Source: Nannocystis sp. RBIL2
GTDB lineage: Bacteria > Myxococcota_A > Polyangia > Nannocystales > Nannocystaceae
Direction: 5' to 3'
NCBI RefSeq assembly: GCF_026626745.1
Contig: NZ_JAPNJW010000002.1
Span: 3,186,151 to 3,250,150 of the forward strand
DNA length: 64,000 nucleotides
Shown in pieces: positions 24,726 through 32,697 of this stretch (the stretch's first letter is position 1; each line of letters starts with the position of its first letter). The notes below the pieces were generated by a model. The model saw only the letters and a program-made list of their open reading frames with translations, made no database searches and was not told the origin of the DNA. The translations under genes were made by a program, and so were the position numbers.

Positions 24726-25487
24726 ATGATGTCACTTAAAAATGCATGCAGTCTCGCGTTTGCCCTCATGATCGCCTGCGACGGCGGGGGGAAGAACCAG
24801 AGCGGCTCCGAGACCGGTGAGAACCCCGGCACCGACGGCTCGTCGAGCAGCGAGGGCGAGTCCGGCTCGACCACGAGCGCGGGGGCCTCGGAGCCGACCT
24901 CGAGCGGGGCCACCGAGTCGAGCTCGGGCGGGACCCCGCCCACCGCGACCAGCGGGGAGACCGCGCCCAGCGAGGAGACCTCCACCACCGACCCCACGGC
25001 CACCGGCGGAGAGCCGCCCGCGGGCCCGTGCGAGGCGTTCTGCGCCCAGAGCATCGCCTGCGAGCAAGAGGCGACCCCGTTCGAGGCGTGCGTGGCGTTT
25101 TGCGAGGCCGACCTGGCGTTCTTCGAGGGCGAGTGCCACAACGTCTGGATCGCGGGGCTCGAGTGCAAGGCGGGCCTGACCTGCGAGGAGCTCGCGGCCC
25201 TGAACGACGGCGAACCTTCCGCGTGCGACGCGGTGGTCGGGCAGCAGGCGGAGTGCGCCGCGGGCTGTTCCGTCGGCGGCGGCGGCAGCATGGACGGCTC
25301 GTCGTGCCAATGGATGCTCGAGTGCCCCCTCGAGCCGCTCCTGGAGATGATGTGCGACACCGAGACCTGTCTGTGCTTCGAGGACGGCGTGCAGGTCGGC
25401 GAATGCCAGGCCGAGGGCACCTGCCTCCCCATCGAGGCGCTCGCCGACAAGGCCGAGGCCTGTTGCGGGATCCCCGACATCGGCTGA
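24726..25487 (+). CDS. Cys-rich lipoprotein
   Basis: 253 residues, GAGGAACA placed well for the ATG at 24726 or 24729. Signal peptide ends in lipobox LMIAC. An 80-residue Ser/Thr/Gly/Glu linker is followed by a domain with about 18 Cys (CEAFCAQSIACEQEATPFEA, CVAFCEADLAFFEGECH, ECAAGCS). The FC.....C spacing repeats and recalls other lipoproteins in this window (for example at 5417-5821). Likely surface-exposed and disulphide-bonded. Function unknown. Confidence 0.82.
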   Translation: MMSLKNACSLAFALMIACDGGGKNQSGSETGENPGTDGSSSSEGESGSTTSAGASEPTSSGATESSSGGTPPTATSGETAPSEETSTTDPTATGGEPPAGPCEAFCAQSIACEQEATPFEACVAFCEADLAFFEGECHNVWIAGLECKAGLTCEELAALNDGEPSACDAVVGQQAECAAGCSVGGGGSMDGSSCQWMLECPLEPLLEMMCDTETCLCFEDGVQVGECQAEGTCLPIEALADKAEACCGIPDIG

Positions 25488-25526
25488 GCGAAACCTCGAC
25501 GCGCCCGATCCCTGCGCTTTCGGACA

Positions 25527-25636
25527 TGTCCTTCGGGACGCATCTTCCGCGCGACCTGAAGAGCGCGGCAAACCATTTGCCCGGTGATGCGCAGCGTCGA
25601 CGACGGGCCCGACGATCGGTCGGGCCCGTGCTGCGC
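25527..25636. terminator. two hairpins between convergent genes, one with a UUCG tetraloop
   Basis: The first is a dispersed-family copy: TGTCC (25527-25531), loop TTCG, then GGAC (25536-25539), i.e. a C(UUCG)G tetraloop. The second is strong: ACGGGCCCGAC (25603-25613) with GTCGGGCCCGT (25619-25629), 5-nt loop, flanked by GCGCAGC (25589-25595) and GCTGCGC (25630-25636) that can extend it. It lies 8 bp from the stop of the SDR gene on the minus strand. Confidence 0.7.
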
Positions 25637-25644
25637 GCGGCCTT

Positions 25645-26478
25645 TCACCCGGCGAAGCCTCGCACTGCCGCGACCTCGCGCCACGCGGCCAGCTCGGCCG
25701 CCACTGCGGCGTTCTTCGCCTCGACGCGGGCGAACGCGTCGGCGCCGATCGGCACGCGCACCGGCGGGCGCTCGGCCGCCGCCACCTTGAGGATCACCTG
25801 CGCCAGCTGCTTGGGGTCACCCGGCTGCGCGCCGTCGTGGCCGTCGGCGAACTCGCGCACTGCGCCGACCGTCGCCGCATAGTCGGCGATCTCGCGCCCC
25901 ACCCGGCCGAGCGAGCCGCCGGCCAGGAACTCCGTGCGGAAGAAGCCCGGCTCGAGCACCGTCGCGTGGATCCCCAGCGGCGCGAGCTCCTGCGCCAGCG
26001 CCTCGGTGATCGCCTCGACCGCGAACTTGCTCGCGCAGTACAGGCCCCAGCCCTGGCCCGACGCGTAGCCGCCGAGCGACGACATGTTGAGCACGTGGCC
26101 CGCACGCTGGCGTCGCATGTGCGGCAGCACTGCGCGGATCACCGCCAGCAGGCCGAACACGTTGGTGCCGAACAGCGCCTCGACCTCCGCGGCCGAGCCC
26201 TCCTCGATCGCCCCCAGCAGCCCGTAGCCGGCGTTGTTGACCAGCACGTCGATGCGACCGAAGCGCAGGGCCGCCGCCGCCGCCGCCGCGTGCGCCTGCG
26301 CCTCGTCGCGCACGTCGAGCCGCACGAACATCCGCCGCGGGTGCTCACCCGCCGCCGCCATCGCCCGCTCCGGGTCGCGCACCGCCGCCACCACGATGTC
26401 GCCGGCCGCCAGCACCGCCTCGGCGATCTCCTGCCCGAGTCCCCGCGAAGCCCCAGTGATGAACCAAACTTTCGCCAT
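25645..26478 (-). CDS. short-chain dehydrogenase/reductase (SDR)
   Basis: 277 residues. Classical SDR motifs: TGASRGLG at about 8-15 for NAD(P) binding, NNAGYG near 85, catalytic Ser in NMSSLGG, and YCASK (Tyr/Lys pair) near 155. AAGGAG lies before the ATG at 26478. It is divergent from a LysR-type regulator gene with a 117-bp gap, so that regulator very likely controls it. SDRs of this exact type act on varied small carbonyl or alcohol substrates; the substrate is not evident. Confidence 0.93.
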   Translation of the reverse strand: MAKVWFITGASRGLGQEIAEAVLAAGDIVVAAVRDPERAMAAAGEHPRRMFVRLDVRDEAQAHAAAAAAALRFGRIDVLVNNAGYGLLGAIEEGSAAEVEALFGTNVFGLLAVIRAVLPHMRRQRAGHVLNMSSLGGYASGQGWGLYCASKFAVEAITEALAQELAPLGIHATVLEPGFFRTEFLAGGSLGRVGREIADYAATVGAVREFADGHDGAQPGDPKQLAQVILKVAAAERPPVRVPIGADAFARVEAKNAAVAAELAAWREVAAVRGFAG

Positions 26479-26536
26479 GTCCCTGCTCCTTGTCCGGCCG
26501 GCGTCCGCCCCGTGCGGGCGCCTCGTTGGCCGCCTT

Positions 26537-26571
26537 GTGAAGAGCAATGTGGACCCTTCCCGCGTGAAGAA
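26537..26571. promoter_or_regulatory. direct repeat in SDR/LysR divergent promoter
   Basis: GTGAAGAG (26537-26544) and GTGAAGAA (26564-26571) are near-identical direct repeats with starts 27 bp apart in the 117-bp divergent region, which is A/T-rich near 26571-26585. They may be regulator contacts. A clear T-N11-A LysR box was not identified. Confidence 0.35.
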
Positions 26572-26595
26572 AAATGGGCTTAACCTTCCAGGACT

Positions 26596-27519
26596 GTGAA
26601 TCAGCGCTTCACAATCCGCCCGACCGACTTGCCGGCGATCGCCGCCTTCGAGTGTGTCGCTCGCCACTGCAGCTTCACCCGCGCCGCCGCCGAGCTCGGG
26701 GTCTCGACCTCGGCGCTGTCGCAGACCGTGCGCAAGCTGGAGCGCCACCTCGGCGTCCTGTTGCTGCGTCGCACCACCCGCAGCGTCGGCCCGACCGACG
26801 CCGGCGCGCGCTTCCTCGCCGGCGTCGGCCCCGGCCTGGCGCAGCTCGCCGAGGCCTGCCAGTCGCTCGAGGGCGAGGGCGACGCCCCGCGCGGGCTCGT
26901 CCGCGTCGCCCTGTCGCGCGTCACCTACGCCCTGTTCATCGCCCCGCACCTGGCCCGCTTCGCCCGCGAACACCCGCACATCCGCCTCGAGTTCGGCCTC
27001 AGCGACGGCCTCAGCGAGGTCGTCGGCGAGGGCTTCGACGTCGGCGTGCGCCTCGGCGAGGCCATCCCGCGCGACATGATCACCGCCCCGCTCGGCGGCC
27101 CGCAGCGCCTCGTCATCGTCGGCGCCCCCGACTACTTCGCCCATCACCCGCGGCCGACCGCCCCGCGCGACCTGCTCGACCACGACTGCATCCGCCTGCG
27201 CTTCGTCACCAGCGGACGGCTCCAGCGCTGGTGGCTCGGCGACGGCGACGACGACGTCGAGCTCGACGTCGACGGCCGCGTGGTCCTAAATGACATGCTG
27301 GCGATCGTCGACGCCGCGATCGCCGGCCTCGGCCTGGCCCAGGTGTTCGCCGGCCTGGTCCGCGCGCCGCTGGCCAGCAAGCAGCTCGTGCGCGTGCTGC
27401 AGAGCCACTGCGCCGAGTTCCCCGGCTTCTCGTTCTATTATCCGAACCGCGCCCACATGCCGGTCAAGCTGCGCTGCTTCCTCGATTTCTTTCGCGCGGC
27501 CAACCGGCCCCGCGGATGA
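26596..27519 (+). CDS. LysR family transcriptional regulator
   Basis: 307 residues from the GTG at 26596. The helix-turn-helix is at about 12-70 (DLPAIAAFECVARHCSFTRA, AAELGVSTSALSQTVRKLE), followed by the periplasmic-binding-protein-like effector domain (GFDVGVRLGEAIPRDMITAP, then DMLAIVDAAIAGLGLAQVF). It matches the AlsR/PA-type LysR group often divergent from SDR or NADPH-dependent genes. It probably regulates the divergent SDR gene and itself. Confidence 0.93.
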   Translation: MNQRFTIRPTDLPAIAAFECVARHCSFTRAAAELGVSTSALSQTVRKLERHLGVLLLRRTTRSVGPTDAGARFLAGVGPGLAQLAEACQSLEGEGDAPRGLVRVALSRVTYALFIAPHLARFAREHPHIRLEFGLSDGLSEVVGEGFDVGVRLGEAIPRDMITAPLGGPQRLVIVGAPDYFAHHPRPTAPRDLLDHDCIRLRFVTSGRLQRWWLGDGDDDVELDVDGRVVLNDMLAIVDAAIAGLGLAQVFAGLVRAPLASKQLVRVLQSHCAEFPGFSFYYPNRAHMPVKLRCFLDFFRAANRPRG

Positions 27520-27539
27520 GCGGCTCGAGCACCGCGCCT

Positions 27540-27565
27540 GCTGCTCGCTCCGAAAAGCGAGCAGC
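27540..27565. terminator. 10-bp stem hairpin between convergent genes
   Basis: GCTGCTCGCT (27540-27549) and AGCGAGCAGC (27556-27565) pair perfectly around CCGAAA. It lies in the 75-bp gap between the LysR gene and a convergent lipoprotein gene. A bidirectional terminator is likely. Confidence 0.75.
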
Positions 27566-27594
27566 GAACGCGACGCTCGCGGCTCACGGCCGCC

Positions 27595-28437
27595 TCATTC
27601 GACGTCGGCGACCATGCGGAAGTGGAACCGGCGGGGGCCGCCCGCGTCGACCCAGACGTTGACCCACCGGCAGTGCGTATCGTAGATGTCCGGGTCGTCG
27701 GTGGTGCAGGAGTAGTTGGTGTAGATCACCGAATTGTGGGTGTGCTGGGGGACCGCCCAGCCGCCGTCCCCGCCCCCGCCGGTCTTCAGGCGCAGGACCA
27801 CGTCGCCGCGGTTCGGGCACACCGTCCCGCGCGTCTTGAAGGCGTGGTCGACCCATCCGGAGGCGCTCGTCACCTGCTCGACGCACACCGCGTAGTCCCT
27901 CTCGAGCCCGCCGCCGACCTCGCACGCCGACTCCGGGTGCTTGAAGAAGGCAGTGTCGCAATACCCCGCGACCGCCGGCGACGGATCTGGCAGCGCGGCG
28001 GCCAGCGGCAGGTCGGCACGCGGACCGACCACCGGCGCGTCACCCAGCGCGTCGGCGACCTCGGCCAGCGCCGCAGGCATCGCCGCCTCACCGGCCGCGT
28101 CGGCCCACAGTTCGGGCAGCGAGCGGCCCGCGAGCGCGCGCGCCTTGAGACGGGGCCCATTCACCGGCGCCCCCGCCAGCGAGATCAGGAGCTCGCCCGG
28201 CGCGGGCTCGTAGATCTGCAGCAACTCGTCGGGCTGGACCTCGACGCGGGCCAGCAGGCGCAACCCCGGCTCGAGCTCGCGGTTGGCCTCGACGATCCGC
28301 CGCGACACCGGGCCCAGCGGCCGACCGATCGAGTCGAGCAGCCCGCCCCGCTCCCCCTCGTCGATCTCGCTCCCGGCGTCGCACCCCGTCACCGCCAGCA
28401 CTGCCACGAAGATTCTTTTAAAAAAGTTGTCGCGCAT
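27595..28437 (-). CDS. lipoprotein, unknown function
   Basis: 280 residues from the ATG at 28437, which follows GGAGACGAC. Signal peptide MRDNFFKRIFVAVLAVTGC with a lipobox-like VTGC; the FFKR codons are an A/T-only run in a GC-rich gene. After an acidic linker the domain has YEPAPGELLISLAGAPVNGP, about eight Cys, and a C-terminal region with HTHNSVIYTNYSCTTDDPDI and a final WVDAGGPRRFHFRMVADVE. The last part looks like a small beta-sandwich. Not recognised. Confidence 0.78.
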   Translation of the reverse strand: MRDNFFKRIFVAVLAVTGCDAGSEIDEGERGGLLDSIGRPLGPVSRRIVEANRELEPGLRLLARVEVQPDELLQIYEPAPGELLISLAGAPVNGPRLKARALAGRSLPELWADAAGEAAMPAALAEVADALGDAPVVGPRADLPLAAALPDPSPAVAGYCDTAFFKHPESACEVGGGLERDYAVCVEQVTSASGWVDHAFKTRGTVCPNRGDVVLRLKTGGGGDGGWAVPQHTHNSVIYTNYSCTTDDPDIYDTHCRWVNVWVDAGGPRRFHFRMVADVE

Positions 28438-29358
28438 GTCGTCTCCGCTTTGAAGCACCGATCCTCGCAAGGTCGACGCTGCGCGGTCATCCGCGGAGCG
28501 CCTGCGAGGTCGTCGAGGGGAGTCCCCGCATCCCGACGAATCGATTGGTCGCCATGGCAAAGGCCCAACTGGGGAAGACCTCGAGCGCGTGACCCCACGC
28601 GCCGACCCTCGTCCAGTGCGCCTCGCGGGCGAATCAATTGGTGCCCCTGATGCGGACCTCTGCCGACGAATCGGACGTCCGCGACGTGTCCGGCCGGACG
28701 AACCCCCGTCTGCCCACCTCCGCCGAAATCCATTCGCCAGAGTGCAATCTTTTCTCGCCCCGCGGCGCGCGAGCCCTCACAGCAACCTGTCCCCGCAGAA
28801 AGCCAGGGAACGGCCCGAGGGCTGCACGGCTGAAGACCGAGGTTCGGCCCTCCCGCCACGGTCCACGCCAAATCCGTCGCGGCACGAGCACATCCTCGGG
28901 GAGCGCCCCTATCGCAGGCCCGGCCGACAACAGGCGCGCCTGAAACCGGAGCCCTTTCAGAGGCGCTCGCTGTCGGGGCCGGCACTGCGGTCCGACTGAC
29001 ATGCGGCCACAGTCGCGGGGCGGCCACGACGTAGAGCCCTGCAGCGACGATCATACGCCGCTCGACGAGCGACTCGCCGGTCCATTCATATCACCGCAAC
29101 ACCAAACGCAACACCAGTGCATCGAAGCCGCACCGGCCCTGCACGGCCCTGGGGCGCCCGCCCGCCGCCCGCCCGCGCCCGCGACCGCCCGCGCTTGCCA
29201 CCAATGTGCATTTCCGGCCCGATCCAATTGGCTTGACGACACGGCAGAGCAGGCATTACTTTCCCGGAGCGATCGCTGACGGGCGACGGCGCACGAGCGC
29301 TCGTCGCAATCGTCGGCGCATTTCAGCGCTCACGAGGAAGCATGGGGAGGGTCAGAGC
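28438..29358. other. 921-bp intergenic region without convincing genes
   Basis: Open frames here have poor codon bias and no ribosome-binding sites. It has an imperfect dyad GGACGTCC...GTCCGGCCGGAC at about 28675-28697 and lower GC near 29080-29120 (repeats of CAACACC). It separates two divergent genes, so it holds their promoters. Its length and lower bias suggest decayed sequence or an undetected RNA. Confidence 0.5.
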
Positions 29359-29736
29359 ATGACGACGATTCAGCGAGTCGAGCCGAAGCAGCTCTCGGAC
29401 GAGGACAACCAGAAGTTCGCCGCGGCGGGCCGCACCCTGCGGGCGAACGCCACCGGAGGCCCCGACGACCAGAGCTTCCAGGCCTTCGTCGATTACGCGT
29501 GGAGCCAGGCCGAGCAGGCCGGCAACGACGAGTTCGATCGCTTCCTGGGCACCTGCTCGAGCCTGTTCGCGGGCCAGGGCTGGCAGGTCGACGTGTCGTT
29601 CGCCGTCTATCTCGACGTGCAGCAGTCGACCAGCTTCGACATCTGGTTCAGCCAGAACGGCGGATACTCGACCACGAAGCAGGGCCGGGGCGGGAACAGC
29701 CCCAAGACGATCCTCTACTTCGTCAACTTCAAGTAG
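29359..29736 (+). CDS. small soluble protein, unknown function
   Basis: 125 residues, ATG at 29359 after GGGGAGGGTCAGAGC. No signal peptide. An acidic helical N-terminus (KQLSDEDNQKFAAAGRTLR, FQAFVDYAWSQAEQAGNDEF) leads into a strand-rich C-terminus (WQVDVSFAVYLDVQQSTSF, DIWFSQNGGYSTTKQGRGG, ILYFVNFK). It converges with a small secreted protein gene across a strong hairpin. No family recognised. Confidence 0.75.
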   Translation: MTTIQRVEPKQLSDEDNQKFAAAGRTLRANATGGPDDQSFQAFVDYAWSQAEQAGNDEFDRFLGTCSSLFAGQGWQVDVSFAVYLDVQQSTSFDIWFSQNGGYSTTKQGRGGNSPKTILYFVNFK

Positions 29737-29743
29737 CCCGCGC

Positions 29744-29775
29744 TGCAGCGGTGCCGCCCTCGCGGCACCGCTGCA
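29744..29775. terminator. 13-bp perfect stem hairpin
   Basis: TGCAGCGGTGCCG (29744-29756) pairs with CGGCACCGCTGCA (29763-29775), loop CCCTCG. It starts 7 bp after the stop of the small soluble protein and 20 bp from the convergent gene's stop. No U-tract. Very likely a bidirectional 3'-end structure. Confidence 0.8.
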
Positions 29776-29795
29776 ACGAGTAGCGACCCGGCCCC

Positions 29796-30197
29796 TCACC
29801 CGGGCTTGACGAGGCGCACCTCGATGTCGATGTCCCAGCCGGCGGTCTCGTTGTTGGTCAGCCGGTAGAGCGTCCCGTATTCAATGCGGCGGATGATGTA
29901 GCTCGTCGACATCGCGCCGCCGCGCTGTCCCTGCATCACCTTGATCTCGAGCTGGCTGGGTCCGCGGAGGACCACGAAGTCGCCGCGCTCGGACAGCCGC
30001 ACCGCGCCGTCTTCGAGCAGGTCGAGCCCCGCGCTGTCGTCGATGAAGAACACCAGCGACGCCTCCTCGCGCGCCGCGTCGCCGGACTCGTCGGCGACGA
30101 CCACCTCGTCGAGGTCGATCAGCGGCCCCTCGGGCTGGGCGGGCGTGGCGAACAGCGCCGTCAGGAGCGCGGTCGTGGCAGCTTGGAAGATCCACAT
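29796..30197 (-). CDS. small secreted protein
   Basis: 133 residues. Among four candidate ATGs, 30197 is chosen because AAGGAG lies 9 nt upstream; the others would be too close. N-terminus MWIFQAATTALLTALFATPA is a signal peptide with no lipobox. The mature part is acidic and beta-rich (DLDEVVVADESGDAAREEAS, LVFFIDDSAGLDLLEDGAVR, SQLEIKVMQGQRGGAMST). It may form a small barrel. No family recognised. Confidence 0.78.
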   Translation of the reverse strand: MWIFQAATTALLTALFATPAQPEGPLIDLDEVVVADESGDAAREEASLVFFIDDSAGLDLLEDGAVRLSERGDFVVLRGPSQLEIKVMQGQRGGAMSTSYIIRRIEYGTLYRLTNNETAGWDIDIEVRLVKPG

Positions 30198-30949
30198 GAG
30201 CATCATCTCCTTGCAGGAATGAGGGCACCGCCCGTTCGACGGCCCCGCAAGGTTGAGGCGCCTCGCGGGAGCGTCCAGCGAGCGACCGCAGAATTTATCG
30301 CCCGACCGCCCGCCAGGGGCCGTCTGCACGTCCGCCGCGGCGAGCTCTGCCCGCTGCGCGAATCATGGCAGCGCATCTACCCCGGCCTCGGGCGCCCATC
30401 CATGATCGCAGCGCACTGGCCTCTTCGATCCGCGTCTCGTGGATGCGATGGGCGCGGGGAGTCGGAGCCTGCCCTGGCGCGCGCCGGCGACCCGTTGTTC
30501 GCCCACGACCTCGTCGCAGAGTGGGACCGGGGGGGCCATCGTCGGCAATATGCTTTTCGCGGGTTCTCACCAGAGCGAAAAAAATACCCCGATCGAAATG
30601 GCCCATCGAAATGGCCGACGGTCACTCTTCCCAGCCGCGGCCGATCACAGCTCGTGCGTTTTGCAGCGTGATCGAGGGATTCCCCTCGGGTGCGAGGACG
30701 ATCCCTGTTGCTGCCTCCAGACCACGGTTGTGGCATTTGCGCCGACGCAGCCTCCAGGACGCCATTTTGGGGCCACGGCTGCGCTCCGGGCCGCCATCGC
30801 GCGAGCCGGTCTCTGCAGCGAATCGCAGCCCCACGCGCGATCGTTTACGCCTCTGGCACCGAGGTTTCACGCGATCGAGCGGACCTTCCTCTCGCTCGAT
30901 TGCAGGGACTGGTCGCGCCAATTGGCCAGCTCGCGACGCATCCTCCATG
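30198..30949. other. about 750-bp intergenic region with a short direct repeat
   Basis: No coding frame with good bias. There is a short direct repeat ATCGAAATGGCC (about 30592-30603 and 30606-30617) within an A/T-richer patch that follows GCGAAAAAAATACCCC, a plausible promoter zone for the lipoprotein gene at 30983 or for the divergent small secreted protein. Nothing else recognised. Confidence 0.45.
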
Positions 30950-30970
30950 ACCCTTCCATCACCGAAGGGT
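30950..30970 (+). promoter_or_regulatory. hairpin immediately upstream of the ribosome-binding site
   Basis: ACCCTTC (30950-30956), loop CATCACC, GAAGGGT (30964-30970). The ribosome-binding site ACGGAGAAA and the ATG at 30983 follow directly. A 5'-UTR stem here could expose or protect the start region. Confidence 0.55.
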
Positions 30971-30982
30971 TACGGAGAAATC

Positions 30983-31702
30983 ATGCGCAAATACCTTAGG
31001 CATCTCACCCACCTCACTCTCACCCTCAGCGCCGTCATGGCCTGCGATTCCGAAGATCTGACGCCGCGGAAGGGCGAGCTGCCCAGCGCCTGCGGCGGCT
31101 TCCTGGGCCTCGAGTGCCCGGGCGACCTCGTCTGCGTCGACGATCCGAGCGACGATTGCGACCCCTCGAAGGGCGGCAACGACTGCATCGGCATCTGCGT
31201 GGATCCGGGGCCGGCCCCCTGCGGCGGCTTCCCGGGCACGCCCTGCCCCGAAGGACAGGTCTGCGTCGACGACCCGGCCGACGACTGCGACCCGCAGAAC
31301 GGCGGCTCCGACTGCATCGGCATCTGCGAGGACGCCCCGCTCGCCTGCGGCGGCTTCCCGGGCACGCCCTGCCCCGAAGGCCAGGTCTGCGTCGACGACC
31401 CGGCCGACGACTGCGACCCGCAGAACGGCGGCTCCGACTGCATCGGCATCTGCGAGGACGCCCCGCTCGGCTGCGGCGGCTTCGCCGGTGATGCCTGCCC
31501 CAAAGGCCAGGAGTGCGTCGACATCCCCGACGACGGCTGCGACCCGCAGAACGGCGGCGCCGACTGCCCCGGCGTTTGCCAGGAGGACGGTCGGCAGTAC
31601 GTCAGCTACGACCCGGAGGAGTGCAAGGCGATGAAGTTCCCGTGCCCGAAGGGCATGGTCCACTTCTTCGACGCGACCGGCTGCGGCTGCGAGCCGGAGT
31701 GA
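30983..31702 (+). CDS. Cys-rich lipoprotein of four 42-residue repeats
   Basis: 239 residues. Signal peptide ends in lipobox VMAC. Four repeats follow, each of the type CGGFPGTPCPEGQVCVDDPA then DDCDPQNGGSDCIGIC (six Cys), at residues about 37-79, 80-121, 122-163 and 164-203. A tail KAMKFPCPKGMVHFFDATGC ends the protein. Repeats 2 and 3 are almost identical even in DNA. The motif resembles the CGGFAGLxCPxG modules of secreted proteins in other deltaproteobacteria. Probably disulphide-bonded and surface-located. GGAG ribosome-binding site. Confidence 0.85.
   Translation: MRKYLRHLTHLTLTLSAVMACDSEDLTPRKGELPSACGGFLGLECPGDLVCVDDPSDDCDPSKGGNDCIGICVDPGPAPCGGFPGTPCPEGQVCVDDPADDCDPQNGGSDCIGICEDAPLACGGFPGTPCPEGQVCVDDPADDCDPQNGGSDCIGICEDAPLGCGGFAGDACPKGQECVDIPDDGCDPQNGGADCPGVCQEDGRQYVSYDPEECKAMKFPCPKGMVHFFDATGCGCEPE
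31220..31471. repeat. two near-identical 126-bp tandem repeats within the Cys-rich lipoprotein gene
   Basis: Copies at 31220-31345 and 31346-31471 differ by about one base (GGACAG/GGCCAG). More diverged copies flank them at 31091-31219 and from 31472. Such identity implies a recent in-frame duplication and permits contraction by recombination. Confidence 0.9.
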
Positions 31703-31709
31703 CCTGAAT

Positions 31710-31744
31710 CGGCGGTGCGCGGCGCCCGTCGCCGCGCACCGCCG
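31710..31744 (+). terminator. 15-bp perfect stem hairpin
   Basis: CGGCGGTGCGCGGCG (31710-31724) pairs with CGCCGCGCACCGCCG (31730-31744) around CCCGT, starting 7 bp after the lipoprotein stop. The strongest stem in the window; no U-tract. Confidence 0.8.
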
Positions 31745-31849
31745 CGTCTGCGAGCGGCCGCACGCTCGAGCTCGCCTCGGCGTGCGGAATGCAGCGAGCT
31801 CCGCTGGAATCACAGCAGAGCCCGCTTCAAGCCTCTGTGCGCGCGAAAC

Positions 31850-31939
31850 GCAGCGACCGCTGCCGCACCGCGGCAGCGACCGCTTCCCTGCTCACACGAA
31901 AGCAGCGACCGCTGCCGTCACCGCGGCAGCGCCCGCTTC
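31850..31939. repeat. two tandem copies of a hairpin-forming element
   Basis: Copy 1 (31850-31886) and copy 2 (31902-31938) share about 37 nt, each containing CGCTGCCG and CGGCAGCG arms around CACCG or TCACCG. A weaker third trace (CAGCAGAGCCCGCTTCAAG) lies upstream near 31814. They sit 20 bp from the stop of the minus-strand gene that follows. Confidence 0.75.
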
Positions 31940-31958
31940 GCGCGCTCCTCGGATTGCG

Positions 31959-32600
31959 CTACCCGGCCCGCTGCTCCGAGCCGCGAGTGACCGAAGCTTG
32001 CGCCCGCCGGGGCTGGCGCAGGCGGTCGGCCAGGTGCTCGATCCCCGCCACCGTCGCGCGGAAGGCGCGAGCGAGCGGCCGATGCGTCGCGGCTTCCAGC
32101 GCCCGCTCCGGGTGCTCCGCGAACCAGGACAGCGCCTGCTCTGCTTCTTGGAGCAGGGCCACCCGCCGCTCGAGCCATGCTGCGCACCAGTCGGCCAGTT
32201 CGACGGCCCCGTCGCGCCGGGCCACCTGTTCGAACAGGATCATCAGATCGACCCCGTGGCGCATCCCGAGCAGCGTGCCGCGATACGAGCGCTCGAGGCT
32301 GAGGAACATGTCCGCGACTTGGTTGCGGACCACCGAGAACGCCGTCCCCACCGCGCGTCCGCCCGTGCTGACGGGGAGGCCGTGCTGTTCGGCCAGGCGG
32401 GGCAGCTCGGCCAGCGCCGACTCGGCGTGGGCTGCGATCGCCCGCAGGCGATGGGCCGGCGGCACGTCTCCCAGGCGCTCGGCTTCGAGGCGAGGGTGAC
32501 GCTGCGCCGATTGTTCGGTCTGGAACAGCTCGCGCGCGAGGTTGGCGAGCCAGGTGTGGGCTTCGGTCGCCGGCTCCTCGATGGTTCGGTCTTCCTGCAT
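31959..32600 (-). CDS. helical protein, unknown (possibly ferritin-like fold)
   Basis: 213 residues from the ATG at 32600, after a GGGGGC stretch. No signal peptide. It is almost all helix: an N-terminal helix (TWLANLARELFQTEQSAQRH), a central pair (IAAHAESALAELPRLAEQHG, VVRNQVADMFLSLERSYRG) and a C-terminal pair (VELADWCAAWLERRVALLQE, ALSWFAEHPERALEAATH). Four-helix packing like DUF892 or other ferritin-like proteins is possible, but no metal-ligand pattern is convincing. It lies 97 bp downstream of the flavoprotein gene on the same strand, so co-transcription is possible. Confidence 0.7.
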   Translation of the reverse strand: MQEDRTIEEPATEAHTWLANLARELFQTEQSAQRHPRLEAERLGDVPPAHRLRAIAAHAESALAELPRLAEQHGLPVSTGGRAVGTAFSVVRNQVADMFLSLERSYRGTLLGMRHGVDLMILFEQVARRDGAVELADWCAAWLERRVALLQEAEQALSWFAEHPERALEAATHRPLARAFRATVAGIEHLADRLRQPRRAQASVTRGSEQRAG

Positions 32601-32697
32601 GCCCCCACTATGGATGATGTGCGCCGACCGGCAATCGACCTCCTGCCACGAATGCGGCGCAGGCCGCAGTTGCGCGGGCGATCGTCCGGACAAGCGA

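Noticed and set aside
31850-31939. CRISPR-like reading of the two 37-nt repeats
   Set aside because: Only two copies with a 15-nt gap, and each has an internal inverted repeat; no array structure or cas genes.
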